A stretch of 64,000 bases of DNA from Lepeophtheirus salmonis (Eukaryota > Arthropoda > Copepoda > Siphonostomatoida > Caligidae). The DNA lies in assembly GCF_016086655.4 (NCBI RefSeq), contig NC_052135.2, forward strand, positions 15,528,363 to 15,592,362. The letters are read 5' to 3'. The notes under the pieces are model-generated. The model did not search any database. It had not been told where the DNA came from and saw only the letters and a list, made by a program, of their open reading frames with translations. A program made the translations under genes and the position numbers. Shown here piece after piece: positions 58,041 to 64,000 of this stretch. How positions within the stretch are numbered: the stretch's first letter is position 1; each line of letters begins with the position of its first letter.

Positions 58041-58700
58041 TTAATAAAATAATTCGAAATAAAATAAACAATACGGGTACATTATTTTACTTATTTGCGA
58101 TCCACAGCAAGCATCAGTAGGGCTATGAAAAAGGTTGCCATTGTTAATTTCTCTGATCAATTTAGTATAAATATACAAAAAATATAATCTCTCTTCACTG
58201 TACAATTACATTTTAAATTATTAAAAATGTTGCCCTAAATTTATTTCAAACTTTAAAAAATAAATATTGAAAACGAATGCGAATATTAAGCAATGACATG
58301 CATTGTTTTTTATAATTATTTATCACCTTAAGCATTCAATAGGATTCTAACTAGTTTAAATCCTTAAAAAAATGTGTAAAAAACTGTGCCACTCAGTGAA
58401 GGGTTAATAGTTGAAAAGTCTATTTTTTCATTTCTAACTTAAATTCGATTATTTTTAACTTTTGCAATTATTTTTGTAACACATGAACAATTGTAGTAGA
58501 GTGTCTCTATTCTCAGACTGCTCCTACAAAACATTTCCTAATTTTGTTTTTAACAAATAATAGTAAATAGTTCACACTAAAACGACGGTGGTTTAGCACC
58601 GTCCCTTGTAGACTATTGGTATCACAAATGAACATATGAAAGTCTTAAAATTATGATGGCCAGCAAAATAATTATTTTTGAGTCTGTTCTGAGTAATATA
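58041..58700. other. No gene seen
   Basis: AT-rich. Confidence 0.4.
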
Positions 58701-59626
58701 CAGGGTAGGGCAGCAAAACATGGGCTCAAGTGATGGGCTTAGAAATACATCAATAATTTTATTATAATCAGTAATAGGCAAAAAAACATGTTATCAAAGC
58801 ATCTAGAAAAGTTTTTTTGCAAAACTTTTTTCACTCAATATGGCACCCTTCATTATTAATCACAGCCTTTACACGTCGCCTGAAGGGCATGCAGGAGTTG
58901 ATGACAAACTCCTCTGGCAAGTTACCCCATGCAGCCACTATGGAGAATTCAGTGAGTCAACATTTGGGTGTGAATTCCTGTTGGTTTCCCTCCCCAAAGT
59001 GACCTATATGGAAAAGTAATGCGGGTTCAAGTCTTGTGATAAAATTTTGACAATTGACACATTTGTCTTGATCTATGTACGGATTTTCTTGCGACTCTCG
59101 AGCCTCCTGGCCTTCATGCCCCCTGTCAGAAGGTGGCTTGGGGTCCTAGTGAAAGAAAATAATCCCATGTTGTGCTTTATAGCCCTCCTGATGGTCGTAG
59201 AAACTACAAAGAAATCGTTGGCGATGTGATTCATGGACTTAGTGTGATCTTCCTTTATATTCTTCTCAAAACTTAACAAGAACTTCGTATCCCTCTTTAA
59301 TTTATGCCATCCACTTCCTGACATCCTGTAGTGGTCACCTCCATTGCTTTTTTTTTTTTTTTCATTTCGTCCAGGTAAAAAACCAGGCTCATAAAACCTT
59401 TAAAAAAGTCCGTAATCTCCATCACATCAACTCCAGCATCTAGGAAATCTGAAATGCGCTCCCTATTTGCTTGTTGCTCGCCCATGATGATAAAATTATA
59501 AGTATAGTTTGTTTATGTAAAAAGGACGGCGGAAACAGAATATGAAAAAATCAAATTTCTAACCCTGTTTATAATAATAAGAAAATAAACATAAATTAAC
59601 AGTCTACGTTTTGCTGCCGTACCCTG
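58701..59626 (-). mobile_element. Tc1/mariner family A copy 2, internally deleted, both ends intact
   Basis: CAGGGTAGGGCAGCAAAAC (58701-58719) is inverted at 59608-59626 (one mismatch), each flanked by TA, the Tc1/mariner target. The minus-strand gene begins at ATG 59485: MGEQQANRERISDFLDAGVD then VMEITDFF. It continues KRDTKFLLSFEKNIKEDHTK, SMNHIANDFFVVSTTIRRAI, then KARRLESRKKIRT* (about 59310-59075). These are the two helix-turn-helix units and linker. It then jumps to LSQDLNPHYFSI (about 59015-59040), the block of the third catalytic Asp, and the tail segments SHPNVDSLN and STPACPSGDV*RL (shifted). The first and second Asp regions are gone, so it is non-autonomous although its ends could still be recognised. 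Confidence 0.85.
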
Positions 59627-60804
59627 TAGTTATAATGCCCAATTTTAACTAGTTGCAAAATATCAAAAGTATGAATTCCGATTTGTCTCAGTACATATTC
59701 AAAGAAGTAATACCCCGTGGTTGTAAAAATGGATCCACCGACTGTTGATGTAGCATAACCAGTCTTAAGATAGTCAAAAATAATATTCTTGGGTGATATC
59801 GGTTATAAGTTTATATAATATTAGTTCATAAGAAAAAAACGGAGCGGCTTCAATAGTTGATGAAATAGGATCAAATTTGTCTGAATTGGATTTGCATCTA
59901 CTTGCTTCTAAATTGTCTACATTGATAATGGTGTTAAAAGCCCCAAAATATCTGTGCACAAATATAATAGAGACATTCCCCGTCAATTAGGTCTCATTAT
60001 CAATGTGCAAAAATCATCTTTCAACAAATATAAGACATTTGATTTACGGGGAGTGGAAGGGGGCAATTTGTATTTACTTTCACACTAAGTACATAAAATA
60101 TACATGTTTTTATATTACATCTAAAGAATCATGGGCATGGAATAAAAAAATGAAATTTGATAATGCTCCTTTTATAACTCCTTCCTAAAAGTATTTTTTT
60201 ATTTACCAAAGCTGTCAACATTATTCTTGTATAGAGAATATTAAGTATAAAATAAAAATATCACTAGTGTGTGAAAAACGTAGAGTAACTCTGAAGACTT
60301 CTGGTTGAGTTAAAAGTGTTAGTCCTTGATGGACTCAAAGTAAAATTTGAGGATTGATATTTCTGTAATTTCGTTGATAGTTCTATTGCTAGATACAGTT
60401 TTTATGCTTGTGTTTATTTCATTCATACTATAGGTGCTCGCAGCTAAATTAATGAAACGTCATGACAGCTAAGCTGCTTTCCTCTTAAAAAATTCAAATT
60501 GTCAGGGTGACCTTATAACTTTTTTTGTTAACATACAGGCGTTTAATAAAGATTGCATCTCTCTTAATGGGGGGGGTTGTTGACCCTCGGTGTTCTTGCA
60601 AACTTTGCCAATTATATACGACTGTTCTTGAATTTTCTCTATGTACTACTAAAAAAAAACCTAACAGTGTGAATATCATTATTTGTAAAAGAAAGAAAGT
60701 ACTTCTAAAGCTAGATCGATAAGCAATGCTTTATTAAATGTAAAGAGTTACCTAGCTAAGAATATAACTGTAGGAGAATCCGTGGTTGCATTTTAATGGC
60801 TATT
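59627..60804. other. No gene seen
   Basis: AT-rich. CATGACAGCTAAGCTGCTTT at 60462 is shared with about 26287. Short frames at 60494-60722 overlap each other on both strands and have no recognisable motif. Confidence 0.35.
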
Positions 60805-61250
60805 TTAGTTTCGGCAGTGGCAAGATATGGAGCGTTCGAGTTGAAAATCCCTTGGGCGATCGAAGGTGTTTGGGACTGGGCCCATAATATCATTATATAT
60901 CATATTTGAAACGCATAAAGATATTTTCGTATTTTGCAAAAGGCCCTTATACTTTTTCAAAAGACCAAAAAAACAACAACTATTACTTACTATACAAATA
61001 CATATATCTCGCAAGCCTTCTTCTTCTCTGGGAGTTAATTTGAATTCAGATGTAAACATCCAGATTTTAAGACTATATAACCCTTCTGATAGCCAACAGA
61101 CATGATGAATTGTACCAGGTATCATAAATTTAACTCCACGCTTAGGAGCAAGACCAAGAAATATTATGACTAGCTTTAATGATTCCCTTGTAAATTTATT
61201 TTTAAGATTTTCGTTGTCAAAGCCAATGGTCCCTTGTCGTACGACTTCAA
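60805..61250 (-). pseudogene. Unassigned ORF fragment, possibly of an expanded repeat-borne family
   Basis: Open on the minus strand from about 61250 to 60805. It reads RQGTIGFDNENLKNKFTRES, LKLVIIFLGLAPKRGVKFMI, PGTIHHVCWLSEGLYSLKIW and MFTSEFKLTPREEEGLRDIC, then a decayed hydrophobic segment. From memory the 'PG..H.ARWM...IY.LK......F.LT..E..GL' pattern recurs in a large uncharacterised protein family of arthropods. I cannot verify this or name it. It is truncated at 61250, where the next Tc1/mariner copy begins, so the junction is an old rearrangement. Start and function unknown. Confidence 0.4.
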
Positions 61251-61254
61251 CAAG

Positions 61255-62019
61255 CCTTTATTTGAAATTTCGTATATTTTCTGCCCAGTCTTGAAAAATT
61301 ACGGAGCCATCTTCTTTCCATCAGAGGTCACAACGCCGAGGACCATTTGGTTTTAGCCGGATATTTGTTGTATCTCTTTTTTTGTTTCTGCGAACTAGCA
61401 GCTGTTCAAGCGGTTATGGAATTGATTAACTGTGAAAATCTTCTTGTCCAAGCAAATTTTAACAATTGACCCATTTGCCTTGATCCATGTACGTATTTTC
61501 TTGCCACTCTTGAGCCTCCTGGCTTTCATGCCCTCGGTCAGAAGGTAGCTTAGGGTCTTTGTGAATCAAAGCAATCCGAATTACTGCTTTATAGCCCTCC
61601 TGATGGTCCTAGTGGCTACGGAGAAGTCGTTGGTGAGGCGATTCATCGACTTAGTGGGATCCTCCTTTGTATTATTCTTCAAACTTAACAAGAACTTCAT
61701 ACCCCTTTATAAATTATGCCCTCCACTTCTTGACATCCTGGAGAGATATTTTCCATTTTTTCTCATGTTGGCCAACTTAAAAACCAGGCTCCTAGAACAC
61801 TAAACAGTACCCGTAATCTTCATTAAATCAAGTCCAACATCTAGGAGATATGAGATGCGCTCCATTTTTGCTTGTTGCTCGCTTATCATAATGAAATGAC
61901 GAAATTTTTAGGAAAAGTTTGATTATTTAAAAAAGACGGCATAAACAGAATATAAGAAATTCCATAGTAATGAGATAATAAACATCAATTGACAGTCCAC
62001 GTTTTGCTACCCTACCCTG
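61255..62019 (-). mobile_element. Tc1/mariner family A copy 3, N-terminal half
   Basis: The right end GTTTTGCTACCCTACCCTG (62001-62019), followed by T and A, is the family A terminal repeat. The minus-strand gene starts at ATG 61889 (MISEQQAKMERISYLLDVGL). It continues RGMKFLLSLKNNTKEDPTKS, MNRLTNDFSVATRTIRRAIK, EGMKARRLKSGKKIRTWIKA then NGSIVKI (about 61715-61455). LDKKIFTVNQFHNRLNSC (about 61450-61395) is the first catalytic block, with Asp changed to Asn. MVLGVVTSDGKKMAP then FFKTGQKIYEIS follow (about 61345-61265). It stops abruptly at about 61255 against an unrelated ORF fragment. Confidence 0.8.
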
Positions 62020-64000
62020 TATACTTTATGAGTTATATACAGCTATTCCTTTGTTATCTGTTAATATTCATCCATATTATACTTTATTCTATAAAGACAT
62101 ATTTAGAATTTTCATATTTTTTTATTCTATTATGGTCTTTTAAAGAATACGGCAAACTATGTGCTACATTTCCTTTATCCTTTGTACCAAATAATCTATT
62201 TCTTTTCTTGTAGGTAGTTATTTAAAATTAATAAGACAAATTACTTTTGAATGATTTTATGTGCAGAAATACGTACAACTTATCTCTCATTTTGTTCAAT
62301 GTACATATCATTCATTAAAAACTGCTTCCAAACCCCATCTTTTACCATTTTCAAAAGATAGTCTTTAATCATGTTCCTTTTCCTTAATGTCTATCTCGAA
62401 AGATATATGAACGTATAATGTATACATTGCTTAATTCCAACCATGTAATTAATTATGTATAAGACGTCCGACATTACGGAGATTAATTACTCATGGAGAA
62501 CCCATCATATTGAGTTTTTAGGTATGTATTTTTTGGAATATATATTTTATAGGGAGACTGTGGATGTAGGATATTTTTTCTAGTTATACAAGAATATTAG
62601 GATGTTTCTAATTTTGTTGAAATGTTTGGGTCACCTTATCAAAATCCATTCCTTTAGACAAAAAAATGCAATTGGCAAATTTTGCTGAAAATTTATAAAT
62701 GTTTAGAAGGAGCTCAACGGCCTCAAATGTTTAAAACTTGCCAATTTTTGCAAAATAAGTAACTTTTTTCTAAATTATCGTGAAAACAGTTCATTATAAA
62801 GGTTTTTGTGATTATAATTTTTTCTAGAATGCCTAATTTATTCTAAAAAATATTTATGTTGTCCTGAGAAAAAAATATATTAAATATGAAAAACAATCCA
62901 AATTAGTTAAACTAATACAAATAAAACATATTATGCGCAATGTCTTTTAATTTAACTTTTTTTCACTACCAAAAATGAAGATTTTTCATTTAATATTTTC
63001 ATTTTGTTCAATTGTTTAAGTCGTAGAGTCACAATTCCTTATTTTTGATGAAAAAAATACAATTGGTAAAATGTATGTTAAATTGAGCCACGTTTAGAGA
63101 TTGAAAAGTCTTGAAATTTTATCAAAATTAAAAATATAAAAATTTGTGTAGGGATTTTTTCTAATCATTTGGTTGGAAATTTTATGTGGAATAGTTTTAG
63201 AAGAGATGTCATGATAGCATGTCCATGATTTGGGTGTTGGTATGACAAGTGCAGACTAGAACCAAAACCCCTTTTCTCTTGGCTTCCATTTTCCATTTCA
63301 GAGTATTTATTCTCAACTAAACAGTTGACCCCACTTCAAAAATTATCACTCTAAAAAGTTCAAACCATGTATCAACAGAAGATTTCTAAAAAATCTCTTG
63401 AATGCTCATTTTTATAATGTTTTGGAAACTTTTCGAAGAGACGGTAACTATATATTACATATATTATATCTTAAAAAATATCTCGTAATGATGTGGGAAA
63501 CTTTTCTGCGAAAAAAGAGATTGTAGTTTTGAATGAGCCATATTCTGGAAAAAATAGAAAAAAAAAATAACTACAATATTAATATTAAATTTGTAAAGAT
63601 GCAAAAATATAATACTTATAAGACAAAAACAATTAATTTCTCAGGATGATATCTCCAAATTTTCAACGACTCCCAAGTCTTTTTTTGGTCAACTGTTGAT
63701 TTTCTACTTTTCTTACGCCTTATTAATAATTTTGTAATTTTGATTTGTTGAAGAGAAATAACTGCTGGTAATAGTACTGAAAATTAACAGGATATAAAGT
63801 AGGTATAGTTAGTCGGCTTTTTGGGTACTAAATCTATCAAGATGATATGTAATAATTACAAAAGAGTAATTTGGCCTATGAAATAATGTAAAAAATTTAT
63901 AAACTAAAGTCATTTGCAAAATATATCATGTGTTCAAGATTTACATACCATAATTTATTAATGTCTTAAATACAGTTAAATATAATCCGTAAGATAAATC
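62020..64000. other. No gene seen; one diverged tandem repeat
   Basis: 62608-62740 (TTTTGTTGAAATGTTTGGGT ... GCAATTGGCAAATTTT) and 63000-63120 (TTTTGTTCAATTGTTTAAGT ... ACAATTGGTAAAATGT) look like diverged copies about 390 bp apart. Otherwise AT-rich. Confidence 0.35.

Overview
The window is strongly AT-rich eukaryotic DNA. I recognise no intact host gene, tRNA gene, rRNA gene or CRISPR array. Nearly everything I can identify is mobile-element debris: many Tc1/mariner relics, two piggyBac relics, one hAT fragment, one Helitron-type helicase tail, two LINE relics, one Gypsy gag fragment, a tRNA-derived SINE family, several MITE-like or foldback elements, and one long-inverted-repeat DNA element carrying a PIN/XPG-like nuclease gene. 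This mixture suggests an arthropod nuclear genome. A caligid copepod such as a salmon louse would fit, but that species guess is inference and cannot be proved from the sequence.

Layout. 0-5 kb: a deleted mariner, an AT-rich dispersed repeat, and two different broken transposases back to back. 5-15 kb: a SINE, a Helitron-type helicase tail with an unassigned ORF behind it, a second AT-rich repeat copy, the N-terminal part of a piggyBac transposase (minus strand), two Tc1/mariner fragments, and the C-terminal part of a piggyBac transposase (plus strand, partly duplicated). 15-30 kb: two large palindromic foldback repeats, several MITE-like pairs and four Tc1/mariner relics. 31-34 kb: a degenerate LINE followed by a Tc1/mariner tail. 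34-41 kb: a SINE, a MITE, a hAT tail, a Gypsy gag fragment and unassigned minus-strand ORFs. 43-51 kb: two copies of one Tc1/mariner family, a nearly complete Tc1-like element, a SINE fragment and the third AT-rich repeat copy. 58-62 kb: two Tc1/mariner copies sharing the terminal repeat CAGGGTAGGGCAGCAAAAC, and an unassigned ORF fragment.

The most interesting locus is 51.8-58.0 kb, a three-level nest. A mariner is split in its 5' untranslated region by an element of about 5.7 kb with terminal inverted repeats of about 280 bp. That element carries a decayed gene with, in order, a conserved 'RTAKLW...AERTGNW' block, a PIN/XPG-like nuclease core, a 'HAWSGCDTTS' motif and a CXC-type cysteine cluster. 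The gene is interrupted by a 2.0-kb 5'-truncated LINE flanked by the 9-bp duplication ACAAGTCAT. Reading across the duplication brings the two halves of the conserved gene together. From memory the arrangement resembles Academ-type transposons; this needs a database check.

A recurring theme is Tc1/mariner copies that keep the N-terminal DNA-binding part and the extreme C-terminus but have lost most of the catalytic core (4.0, 21.0, 25.0, 36.5 and 58.7 kb). Stretches between the listed elements look like unannotatable AT-rich DNA and are listed as such.
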